Assembly (NCBI RefSeq): GCF_946479885.1
Contig: NZ_CAMLHM010000098.1
Span: 1 to 5,913, forward strand
Direction of reading: 5' to 3'
Length of the DNA: 5,913 bases
Origin: an uncultured Devosia sp.
Lineage (GTDB): Bacteria; Pseudomonadota; Alphaproteobacteria; Rhizobiales; Devosiaceae
Part shown: positions 1 to 5,913 of the stretch, one piece after another
Numbering within the stretch: the stretch's first letter is position 1
How the letters are laid out: the number at the start of each line of letters is the position of its first letter
Translations under genes and position numbers: made by a program
Notes under the pieces: generated by a model
Told to the model about the DNA's origin: nothing
Databases searched by the model: none
The model's input: only the letters and a program-made list of their open reading frames with translations

Positions 1-1547
1 AAGCTGGGCTCGTCGCCTTCGTTATGGCCGAAGCGGCGGTAGCAGAACATGTCGATGACGACAGGCTTGCCGAACTTCTGGCGGTATTCGACGGCGACCT
101 TGGCCGCGAACACCACGGCCTCCGGATCGTCGCCGTTCACATGGAACACCGGCGCCTCGATCATCTTGGCGACGTCGGTCGGGTACGGAGACGAGCGCGA
201 ATACATCGGGCTCGTGGTGAAGCCGATCTGGTTGTTGATCACGAAGTGGATCGAGCCACCCGTGCGGTGCCCCTTGAGGCCCGAAAGGCCCAGGCACTCG
301 GCGATCACGCCCTGCCCGGCAAAGGCGGCATCGCCATGGATCAGCAGCGGCAGCACCATCGAGCGGTCCGGCTTGCCGTCAACCGCGATATTGACCAGCT
401 TGCCGTCGGGCGCGATGTGCTGGTCCTGCTTGGCGCGCGACTTGCCCAGCACCACCGGATCGACGATCTCGAGGTGGGACGGGTTGGCCGTCAGCGACAG
501 GTGCACCTTGTTGCCGTCGAATTCGCGGTCCGAGGAAGCACCCAGGTGGTACTTCACGTCGCCCGAACCCTCGACGTCGTCGGGGTAGAAGGCGCCGCCC
601 TTGAATTCATGGAACAGCGCGCGGTGCGGCTTGGCCATCACCTGCGTCAGCACGTTGAGGCGGCCGCGATGGGCCATGCCCAGCACGATGTCCTTGATCC
701 CCAGCGCACCGCCGCGCTTGATGATCTGCTCAAGCGCCGGAATGGTGGATTCCCCGCCATCCAGGCCAAAGCGCTTGGTGCCGGTATACTTGACGTCGAT
801 GAACTTCTCGAAGCCCTCGGCCTCGATCAGCTTGCTCAGGATGGCCTTCTTGCCTTCCTTGGTGAAGGTGATTTCCTTGTCGGGACCTTCAATGCGTTCC
901 TGGATCCACTGCTTGGCTTCGGGATCGGAGATATGCATGAACTCGATGCCGACAGTGCCGCAATAGGTGCGCTGCAGGATGGCCAGCATCTCTGGGATGG
1001 TCGCGTATTCGAGGCCCAGATAGTTATCGATGAAGATCTTGCGACCGTAGTCGGCGTCGGTAAAGCCGTAGCTCTTGGGGTCGAGCTCGGGCGCCGGCTC
1101 GTCCGCCTTCATCTTCAGCGGGTCGAGATCGGCATGCAGGTGCCCGCGCATGCGATAGGCACGGATCATCATGATGGCGCGGATGGAGTCGCGCGTGGCC
1201 TGCAGCACGTCGGCGACGGAGGACTTGGCAACGCCCAGCGCCTCGGCCTTCTTGGCTACGGCCTTCTCGGTCTTGACGGCGATCTCACCCCAGTTGCCGT
1301 CCAGGGCACTGACCAGTTCGCCATTGGCGCTCTGCGGCCAGTCCTTGCGGCCCCAGCTGGGACCCTCGGCATTTTGCTGGGCGACACCCTCGCCGTCGTC
1401 GAGCTTGGAAAAGAAGCTCTTCCACGTGTCATCGACACTGGCGGGGTCTGTCTTGTAGCGGGAATAAAGCTGTTCGATATAGTCGGCGTTCCCACCATAG
1501 AGGAACGAAGTCAGCAAGAACGTGTCGTTCTTTTCCTGTCGTGTCAT
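1..1547 (-). CDS. sucA: 2-oxoglutarate dehydrogenase E1 component, N-terminal part (3' end beyond window)
   Basis: This is the thiamine-diphosphate-dependent E1 subunit of the 2-oxoglutarate dehydrogenase complex, which decarboxylates 2-oxoglutarate and passes the succinyl group to the lipoyl arms of E2 (SucB) in the cytoplasm. I translated all 515 codons and found no frameshift or stop. Residues about 10-46 (FLLTSFLYGGNADYIEQLY onward, ending in W42 and FF) match the E1 N-terminal segment that docks to the complex. The ThDP fold follows: GMAHRGRLNVL with H293, VKYHLG with H334, NPSHLEIV with H358, HGDAAFAGQG with D406, NNQIGFTTS at 438-446, and CYRRFGHNEGDEPS running into the window edge. 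Family length is roughly 930-950 residues, so slightly more than half is present. The ATG at 1547 is chosen because an in-frame TGA (1554-1556) lies directly upstream and the next Met is far inside the protein. Its Shine-Dalgarno is weak. sucB is expected further downstream. Confidence 0.97.
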   Translation of the reverse strand, partial: MTRQEKNDTFLLTSFLYGGNADYIEQLYSRYKTDPASVDDTWKSFFSKLDDGEGVAQQNAEGPSWGRKDWPQSANGELVSALDGNWGEIAVKTEKAVAKKAEALGVAKSSVADVLQATRDSIRAIMMIRAYRMRGHLHADLDPLKMKADEPAPELDPKSYGFTDADYGRKIFIDNYLGLEYATIPEMLAILQRTYCGTVGIEFMHISDPEAKQWIQERIEGPDKEITFTKEGKKAILSKLIEAEGFEKFIDVKYTGTKRFGLDGGESTIPALEQIIKRGGALGIKDIVLGMAHRGRLNVLTQVMAKPHRALFHEFKGGAFYPDDVEGSGDVKYHLGASSDREFDGNKVHLSLTANPSHLEIVDPVVLGKSRAKQDQHIAPDGKLVNIAVDGKPDRSMVLPLLIHGDAAFAGQGVIAECLGLSGLKGHRTGGSIHFVINNQIGFTTSPMYSRSSPYPTDVAKMIEAPVFHVNGDDPEAVVFAAKVAVEYRQKFGKPVVIDMFCYRRFGHNEGDEPS

Positions 1548-1778
1548 CGCTTTTCATGCGAGGCCCACGCCCCGCCATCCTTCTCAACGAACCGGCCGTA
1601 ACCGGTCTCATGCGGTCCCTGATTTTGTGCGGATACTGACCGCTTTTTCTTAGTATCCTGTTAAGTGATGCGTCCCCTGAGCAGGTCCGCGGCTCATTTA
1701 GTCATACTTATCGTCACAGACGGCGAACCACTAGCACCGTTCTGTGTCCGAAGCGCGACCGACTTTCGACCAATGGGT
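1548..1778 (-). promoter_or_regulatory. Intergenic region upstream of sucA, probable promoter region
   Basis: This 231-bp stretch has no credible gene on either strand. It is by far the widest gap in the cluster apart from mdh-sucC; the genes upstream of it are spaced by 1-8 bp. The part at about 1620-1700 is noticeably richer in A/T than its surroundings and contains an inverted repeat, which fits a promoter or operator for a separate sucA transcript. I could not identify a convincing -35/-10 pair, so the promoter is inferred from spacing and composition only. No U-tract terminator follows the preceding cupin gene. Confidence 0.4.
1631..1658. repeat. Perfect 7-bp inverted repeat upstream of sucA
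   Basis: GGATACT (1631-1637) and AGTATCC (1652-1658) are exact reverse complements separated by 14 bp. The repeat lies about 84-111 bp upstream of the sucA start. On the minus strand the loop carries an A-run and no U-run follows the stem, so it does not look like an intrinsic terminator for the cupin transcript. The arm spacing (21 bp centre to centre, two helical turns) would suit a dimeric regulator, but a chance occurrence of a 7-bp match is possible. Confidence 0.4.
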
Positions 1779-2120
1779 TCAATCCACGATGAAAAGCACG
1801 GCACCGCTTCTGCTCGCCGAGCGATGCTTCTCTGCATCGTCGGCGACCTGATAACTCATTCCGGCGCCCAGTTCGAACGTCCGCCCGTCCTCGAGCGTCG
1901 TCGACAGGTCGCCGGACAGGCACAGCAGGATATGTCCCTTGGCGCACCAGTGGTCCGCCACATACCCCGCCGAATATTCCACCATCCGCACCCGCACCGG
2001 ATTGTCGGCTGGTCCGAACAGCCGGGTCCGCCAGACGGCTTCCCCGACATCGCCGGCATGCAGTTCCGGCTCGACGCCAGACCAGTCGGTTGTCCCGAAC
2101 GGAATGGATTCCAGCCGCAC
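1779..2120 (-). CDS. Small cupin-fold protein of the DHW-C ('DHCW motif') type
   Basis: This is a 113-residue single-domain protein. Its sequence resembles the family annotated as 'DHCW motif cupin fold protein', whose function is unknown to me. Hallmarks are IPFGTTDWSGVEP at 6-18, WRTRLFG at 30-36, VRMVEYSAGYVADHWCAKGH at 44-63 and GMSYQVADDAEKHRS at 87-101, ending in LFIVD. H57, C59, H63 and H99 are plausible metal ligands in the two cupin motifs, but this is inference. The length matches stand-alone members. The start is GTG at 2118-2120, only 4 bp after the sucD stop. GAAGGG inside the last sucD codons, 8 nt before the GTG, is a good ribosome binding site, so translation is probably coupled to sucD. 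No signal peptide or membrane segment is visible, so it should be cytoplasmic. A link to succinyl-CoA or 2-oxoglutarate metabolism is suggested only by position. Confidence 0.85.
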   Translation of the reverse strand: MRLESIPFGTTDWSGVEPELHAGDVGEAVWRTRLFGPADNPVRVRMVEYSAGYVADHWCAKGHILLCLSGDLSTTLEDGRTFELGAGMSYQVADDAEKHRSASRSGAVLFIVD

Positions 2121-2124
2121 CTGC

Positions 2125-3030
2125 TTAGCCCTTCAGCACTTCCGCCAACGTCCGGCCGATGCGCGCCGGCGACTTGGACACGCGGATACCCGCCGCTTCC
2201 ATCGCCGCAATCTTGTCTTCCGCGCCGCCCTTGCCGCCCGAAATAACGGCGCCGGCATGGCCCATCGTGCGGCCCTTGGGAGCGGTGAGGCCCGCGATGA
2301 AGCCGGCCATCGGCTTCTTGCGGCCGCGCTTGGCTTCGTCGATCAGGAACTGCGCTGCGTCTTCCTCGGCCGAACCGCCGATTTCGCCGATCATGATGAT
2401 CGACTTGGTCGCTTCGTCGGCGAGGAACATTTCGAGCATGTCGATGAACTCGGTGCCCTTGACCGGGTCGCCGCCGATGCCGACGGCAGTGGTCTGGCCA
2501 AGGCCTTCATTGGTGGTCTGGAACACGGCTTCATAGGTAAGCGTGCCGCTTCGAGAAACAATGCCCACCGAGCCCTTGGAGAAGATCGAGCCCGGCATGA
2601 TGCCGATCTTGCATTCTTCCGGCGTCAGCACGCCCGGGCAGTTCGGTCCGATCAACCGCGACTTGGACTTTTCGAGCTTGGCCTTGACCCGCACCATGTC
2701 GAGAACAGGCACGCCTTCGGTGATGCAGACGATGAGCGGGATTTCCGCATCGATCGCTTCTTCGATGGCAGCGGCGGCACCCGGAGGCGGCACATAGATC
2801 ACCGAAGCATTGGCGCCAGTGCGCTCCTTGCCCTCGGCGACCGAGGTGAAGATCGGCAGCTCGGTACCGTCGACGCCCGACGACCAGGTCTCGCCACCCT
2901 TCTTGGGGTGGGTGCCGCCCACCATCTTGGTGCCGTAATAGGCCAGCGCCTGCTCGGTATGGAACGTGCCGGTCTTGCCGGTCAGGCCCTGTACGAGAAC
3001 CCTTGTGTCTTTGTTGACGAGGATGGACAT
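2125..3030 (-). CDS. sucD: Succinate-CoA ligase (ADP-forming) subunit alpha
   Basis: SucD is the CoA-binding, phosphohistidine-carrying alpha subunit of succinyl-CoA synthetase. With SucC it converts succinyl-CoA, ADP (or GDP) and phosphate to succinate, CoA and ATP in the TCA cycle. The 301-residue length is close to the family's usual 290-300. The Rossmann-like CoA-binding domain is at about 4-100 ([19 protein letters not shown] at 11-29). The ligase domain follows, with CITEGVP at 102-108, GPNCPG at 128-133, SRSGTLTYE at 159-167 and [10 protein letters not shown] at 184-193. The catalytic phospho-acceptor is H258 in GHAGA, followed by a glycine-rich stretch ([13 protein letters not shown]). 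The ATG at 3028-3030 follows the upstream cupin stop by 8 bp, and AGGAAGAG overlapping that stop is a strong ribosome binding site. It is unusual that sucC is not directly upstream. The gene shows no damage or odd composition. Confidence 0.98.
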   Translation of the reverse strand: MSILVNKDTRVLVQGLTGKTGTFHTEQALAYYGTKMVGGTHPKKGGETWSSGVDGTELPIFTSVAEGKERTGANASVIYVPPPGAAAAIEEAIDAEIPLIVCITEGVPVLDMVRVKAKLEKSKSRLIGPNCPGVLTPEECKIGIMPGSIFSKGSVGIVSRSGTLTYEAVFQTTNEGLGQTTAVGIGGDPVKGTEFIDMLEMFLADEATKSIIMIGEIGGSAEEDAAQFLIDEAKRGRKKPMAGFIAGLTAPKGRTMGHAGAVISGGKGGAEDKIAAMEAAGIRVSKSPARIGRTLAEVLKG

Positions 3031-3032
3031 GG

Positions 3033-3040
3033 CTCTTCCT
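3033..3040 (-). promoter_or_regulatory. sucD Shine-Dalgarno overlapping the upstream stop codon
   Basis: AGGAAGAG starts inside the TAG stop codon of the cupin gene and ends 2 nt before the sucD ATG (core GGA spaced about 6 nt). The overlap suggests that ribosomes finishing the cupin can re-initiate at sucD. This would keep the two in step even though sucC lies two genes upstream. Confidence 0.6.
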
Positions 3041-3416
3041 ATTGAAGTCGATTGAGTTGAGTAACGGTCAAGGCGCTTTGCGCATTGCCGGTGTTGAGAG
3101 TGGTGGACGGTTCCACCATGAGCACGATGGGCTCAGGCGTGATCGAGCGCGGACGATGTTCGACGCCGCGCGGCACGACGAGGAAATCCCCCTCGCCCAG
3201 TTCCACGCTGCCGTCGCGGAAATCGATGGCGATGCGGCCCTTGAGCACGAGGAACCCCTCGTCCTCGGCCTCATGCGCATGCCAGTCGAAGACCTCGCCG
3301 AACTTGGCGATCTTGACCTGGCTGTCATTGACATCGCCCGCGACATGCGGCTGCCAGACACCCTTGATCTGGCTCTCGGCAGCGCTGACGAGGTTGATTT
3401 TGTGGGGAACGGCCAT
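3039..3416 (-). CDS. Small cupin_2-type domain protein
   Basis: This is a 125-residue single-domain cupin. Both conserved motifs are intact. Motif 1 is G40-x5-H46-x-H48-x4-E53-x6-G60 ([16 protein letters not shown]), and motif 2 is G76-x5-P82-x-G84-x2-H87 ([12 protein letters not shown]). H46, H48, E53 and H87 form the standard 3-His/1-Glu metal site, so a divalent metal is expected. The C-terminus ([13 protein letters not shown] at 99-111) is typical of small cytoplasmic cupins of this kind. The substrate and reaction cannot be read from the sequence; such proteins range from isomerases and dioxygenases to sugar- or ligand-binding proteins. The ATG at 3414-3416 begins 1 bp after the stop of the exported-protein gene, and the TAG stop overlaps the sucD ribosome binding site. 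It is therefore embedded in the sucC-sucD transcript and probably translationally coupled on both sides. It is not closely similar to the second cupin at 1779-2120. Confidence 0.9.
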   Translation of the reverse strand: MAVPHKINLVSAAESQIKGVWQPHVAGDVNDSQVKIAKFGEVFDWHAHEAEDEGFLVLKGRIAIDFRDGSVELGEGDFLVVPRGVEHRPRSITPEPIVLMVEPSTTLNTGNAQSALTVTQLNRLQ

Positions 3417-3417
3417 G

Positions 3418-3945
3418 CTACTGGTCCGCCCCGGCCTTGGGGGTGATGATGGACAGCTGGATGACGAACTTGCCCTCGGCCAGGTGCGTCAGCAGCATCC
3501 GGTTCTTGTCGGTGATGCCGGTCAGGCTGGCGAAGTTGCCGTCGCCATTCTGGATCACCTGTCCCTCATAACGATCCAGGCTCTGGATCGCCTGCACTTC
3601 ATTGTCCGCATTGCCGGTGATTTCCGTCACGTCGACGCGGCAATAGCCAAACGTGTTCTGCGGATAGTCCTCGACCAGCGCGAACATGGTCGCGTAGCCG
3701 ATGCCGGGCAGCTCCTTGCTGCCCGAATAGGACTTCACGAAAGGCGTCTCGGCCGTCTCTTCATAGGCGTCCCAGCCCTTCTCGATGGCCGCTTCCACCG
3801 CCAGCACGTCGCCGGCCGCAAAGGTCTCGCACATTTCCAGCGCCTGCACGCCTTGCGGCACGGCGCCCGCCTTGGTCTTGCCCTGCGCGACGGCAGGCGT
3901 CACGCAGAGGGCAAGGGCAGCGATGAGGGCAAGACCGGCGCGCAT
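3418..3945 (-). CDS. Uncharacterised exported protein between sucC and sucD
   Basis: I do not recognise the family of this 175-residue protein. The chosen ATG (3943-3945) gives a textbook Sec signal peptide: an Arg at position 2, a hydrophobic core (LALIAALALCV) and an AVA/Q cleavage site after residue 20, leaving a mature periplasmic protein of about 155 residues. A longer reading frame reaching 4116 would overlap sucC by about 170 bp and hide the signal peptide, so I reject that start. The start lies 4 bp after the sucC stop, with AGGG in the last sucC codons as a modest ribosome binding site. The mature part has two cysteines, C39 (LEMCETF) and C102 (FGYCRVDV), which could form a disulfide. 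Aromatic and glycine-rich stretches (LPGIGYATMFALVEDYP at 79-95) and a mixed alpha/beta-looking C-terminus follow. There is no lipobox, transmembrane helix or obvious catalytic motif. An exported product inside a TCA-enzyme cluster is odd, and its role is unknown. Confidence 0.8.
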   Translation of the reverse strand: MRAGLALIAALALCVTPAVAQGKTKAGAVPQGVQALEMCETFAAGDVLAVEAAIEKGWDAYEETAETPFVKSYSGSKELPGIGYATMFALVEDYPQNTFGYCRVDVTEITGNADNEVQAIQSLDRYEGQVIQNGDGNFASLTGITDKNRMLLTHLAEGKFVIQLSIITPKAGADQ

Positions 3946-3949
3946 GGCG

Positions 3950-5143
3950 CTAGCCCTGCACCGCCTTGACGATCTTCTGGGCGGCATCGTCGAGATCATC
4001 GGCCGAAATGACGTTGAGACCCGACTGATCGAGGATGGCCTTGCCTTCCTTGACATTGGTGCCTTCCAGGCGAACCACCAGCGGCACTTCGAGGCCCACT
4101 TCCTTGACCGCGGCAATCACGCCTTCGGCGATGACGTCGCAGCGCATGATGCCGCCGAAGATGTTGACCAGGATGCCCTTCACCGCCGGATCGGCCGTGA
4201 TGATCTTGAACGCTGCCGTCACCTTCTCCTTGGAGGCACCGCCGCCAACGTCGAGGAAGTTTGCCGGCTCGGCGCCATAGAGCTTGATGATGTCCATGGT
4301 CGACATGGCCAGGCCCGCGCCGTTGACCATGCAGCCGATATTGCCGTCCAGCGCCACATAGGCGAGGTCGAACTTGGACGCTTCGATTTCCTTGGCGTCT
4401 TCTTCGCTGAGGTCGCGCAGCGGCTTCAGCTCTTCATGGCGGAACGCGGCGTTGTTGTCGAAGCTGACCTTGGCGTCGAGCACGCGCAGGTGGCCGTCGG
4501 TCATCACGATCAGCGGGTTCACTTCCAACAGGCTCATGTCGGTTTCGGTGAACGCCTTGTAGAGGATGGGGAACAGCTTGGCCGCATCGGCCTTGGCATC
4601 GCCATCGAGCTTGAGCGCGGCAACGATCTCGGCAATGTTCGCCTCGGTCACACCAGCGGTCGGGTCGATATCGACGGCGATGATCTTCTCGGGCGTGTCA
4701 TGCGCCACCGCTTCGATGTCCATGCCGCCTTCGGTCGAGATCACGAACGAGACGCGGCCGGTGGTGCGATCGACCAGCAGCGAGGTATAGAGCTCGCGCG
4801 CGATATCGGCGCCATCTTCGATATAGAGGCGGTTGACCTGCTTGCCGGCATCGCCGGTCTGCTTGGTCACCAGCGTATTGCCCAGCATTTCCTTGGCATT
4901 GGTCACCACGTCGGCAACCGACTTGGCAAGGCGCACACCGCCCTTGGCATCGGGCCCGAGTTCCTTGAACTTGCCCTTGCCACGGCCACCGGCATGGATC
5001 TGGCTCTTGACCACATAAAGCGGACCCGGCAGCGACTTGGCGGCCGCTTCGGCTTCATCCGCCGAGAAAATCGCCACGCCCGCCGCAACCGGCGCGCCGT
5101 AGGATTTCAGCAGCTCTTTGGCCTGATGTTCATGGATGTTCAT
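3950..5143 (-). CDS. sucC: Succinate-CoA ligase (ADP-forming) subunit beta
   Basis: SucC is the nucleotide-binding, specificity-setting beta subunit of succinyl-CoA synthetase and pairs with SucD. The 397-residue length is normal for the family. The ATP-grasp half spans about 1-235: [16 protein letters not shown] at the start, K46 in [14 protein letters not shown] (the nucleotide-binding Lys and glycine-rich loop), STEGG at 136-140, and the Mg-binding pair N209 (LEVNPL) and D223 (VLDAK). The ligase half carries the signature [14 protein letters not shown] at 267-280, then [15 protein letters not shown] at 292-306 and [12 protein letters not shown] at 325-336. The ATG at 5141-5143 is supported by AAGGGGA (5150-5156), 6 nt upstream. 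A 143-bp gap holding a REP-like repeat pair separates it from mdh. Downstream, the exported-protein gene begins 4 bp after the TAG stop, where sucD would be expected in most bacteria. No promoter of its own was identified; it may be co-transcribed from mdh or start in the gap. Confidence 0.98.
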   Translation of the reverse strand: MNIHEHQAKELLKSYGAPVAAGVAIFSADEAEAAAKSLPGPLYVVKSQIHAGGRGKGKFKELGPDAKGGVRLAKSVADVVTNAKEMLGNTLVTKQTGDAGKQVNRLYIEDGADIARELYTSLLVDRTTGRVSFVISTEGGMDIEAVAHDTPEKIIAVDIDPTAGVTEANIAEIVAALKLDGDAKADAAKLFPILYKAFTETDMSLLEVNPLIVMTDGHLRVLDAKVSFDNNAAFRHEELKPLRDLSEEDAKEIEASKFDLAYVALDGNIGCMVNGAGLAMSTMDIIKLYGAEPANFLDVGGGASKEKVTAAFKIITADPAVKGILVNIFGGIMRCDVIAEGVIAAVKEVGLEVPLVVRLEGTNVKEGKAILDQSGLNVISADDLDDAAQKIVKAVQG

Positions 5144-5149
5144 TCAAAG

Positions 5150-5156
5150 TCCCCTT
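5150..5156 (-). promoter_or_regulatory. sucC ribosome binding site
   Basis: AAGGGGA lies 6 nt before the sucC ATG. It is the strongest free-standing Shine-Dalgarno in the window and fixes the sucC start. Confidence 0.6.
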
Positions 5157-5186
5157 GGATGGGTGTTCGACCTGAGCCGAGGTAAA

Positions 5187-5280
5187 CAGTAGCCCTCATG
5201 GTGAGCTTGTCGAACCACGAGGGCGTACCGCTATGTTGCCACGACCTCGTCCTTCGACAGGCTCAGGATGAGGTCTACTG
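5187..5280. repeat. REP-like inverted pair between mdh and sucC
   Basis: Two 36-bp arms, 5187-5222 and 5245-5280, are inverted copies (30 of 36 positions match by my count) separated by 22 bp. Each arm contains a 29-bp unit that is itself a stem-loop. In 5194-5222, CCTCATGGT faces ACCACGAGG; in 5245-5273, CCTCGTCCT faces AGGATGAGG. Each stem is 9 bp with one mismatch or wobble, around an 11-nt loop (GAGCTTGTCGA and TCGACAGGCTC). The TTCGACAGGCTCAGGA core is one I recognise as abundant in intergenic regions of sphingomonad genomes, so this is probably a REP/BIME-type element. It starts 6 bp after the mdh stop on the transcript. It could fold as one long hairpin or two short ones and stabilise or attenuate the mdh mRNA. 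No U-tract follows, so it is not a canonical intrinsic terminator. Confidence 0.8.
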
Positions 5281-5286
5281 ATAGTC

Positions 5287-5913
<627 letters not shown>

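Noticed and set aside
24..1601. 525-codon open frame on the plus strand, antisense to sucA
   Set aside because: It lies in exact codon register opposite sucA, where stop codons would require TTA, CTA or TCA sense codons that a GC-rich genome rarely uses. Its translation is an Arg/His/Asp-rich string with no domain I recognise, while sucA itself is unmistakable.
1590..1608. ACCGG-rich direct and inverted short repeats upstream of sucA
   Set aside because: The CCGG-based palindromes are only 4-6 bp and are common in GC-rich DNA, so I do not count them as an operator.
1939..3045. 368-codon open frame on the plus strand opposite sucD and the second cupin
   Set aside because: It runs across two real minus-strand genes and their junction, with no recognisable protein features or ribosome binding site. 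It is a shadow of sucD codon usage.
3946..4116. 57-codon N-terminal extension of the exported protein into sucC
   Set aside because: The extension overlaps the conserved sucC C-terminus, reads as Arg/Ser-rich shadow sequence, and would bury the clear signal peptide that begins at 3945.
5165..5180. Possible third, degenerate REP fragment (TTCGACCTGAGCC) beside sucC
   Set aside because: It contains the same half-motifs as the REP core but with the inner bases missing or rearranged, and it has no paired stem. It is too short to separate from chance.
3785..5185. 466-codon open frame on the plus strand, antisense to sucC
   Set aside because: It has the same register opposite sucC as the sucA case, and its product is low-information His/Arg/Gly-rich sequence. 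It is explained by codon bias in sucC.
5187..5280. Rho-independent terminator after mdh
   Set aside because: The stems are strong, but no U-tract follows them on the minus-strand transcript (only TTT after the outer arm). The element also has the look of a dispersed sphingomonad repeat, so I call it a repeat rather than a terminator.

Overview
The window is a GC-rich segment of a bacterial chromosome carrying part of a TCA-cycle gene cluster. Every recognised gene lies on the minus strand, so transcription runs from high to low coordinates: mdh (5' part missing) > sucC > an uncharacterised exported protein > a small HxH cupin > sucD > a second small cupin of the DHW-C type > sucA (3' part missing). 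The order mdh-sucC-sucD-sucA is the classic alphaproteobacterial arrangement. The protein sequences, the codon bias, and an intergenic palindromic repeat with the TTCGACAGGCTCAGGA-type core that I recognise from sphingomonad genomes all point to Sphingomonadales. That placement rests on pattern recognition, not a search.

Layout by region: 1-1547 holds the N-terminal 515 codons of the 2-oxoglutarate dehydrogenase E1 subunit. Positions 1548-1778 are a non-coding gap with a perfect 7-bp inverted repeat and probably hold the sucA promoter. Positions 1779-5143 are a tightly packed run of five genes separated by only 1-8 bp, or overlapping in their translation signals: sucC, exported protein, cupin, sucD, cupin. 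Positions 5144-5286 are a gap filled largely by a REP-like inverted pair. Positions 5287-5913 hold the C-terminal 208 codons of malate dehydrogenase.

The enzymes catalyse consecutive TCA steps: SucA (with SucB and Lpd outside the window) makes succinyl-CoA from 2-oxoglutarate, SucCD converts it to succinate with substrate-level phosphorylation, and Mdh oxidises malate to oxaloacetate. The unusual aspect is that sucC and sucD, whose products form one obligate complex, are separated by 919 bp holding two unrelated genes, and a third accessory gene follows sucD. I see no sign of a mobile element, phage, CRISPR array or defence system, and no wholly new system. The most notable items are the three accessory genes embedded in the cluster and the covarying REP-like repeat pair between mdh and sucC.
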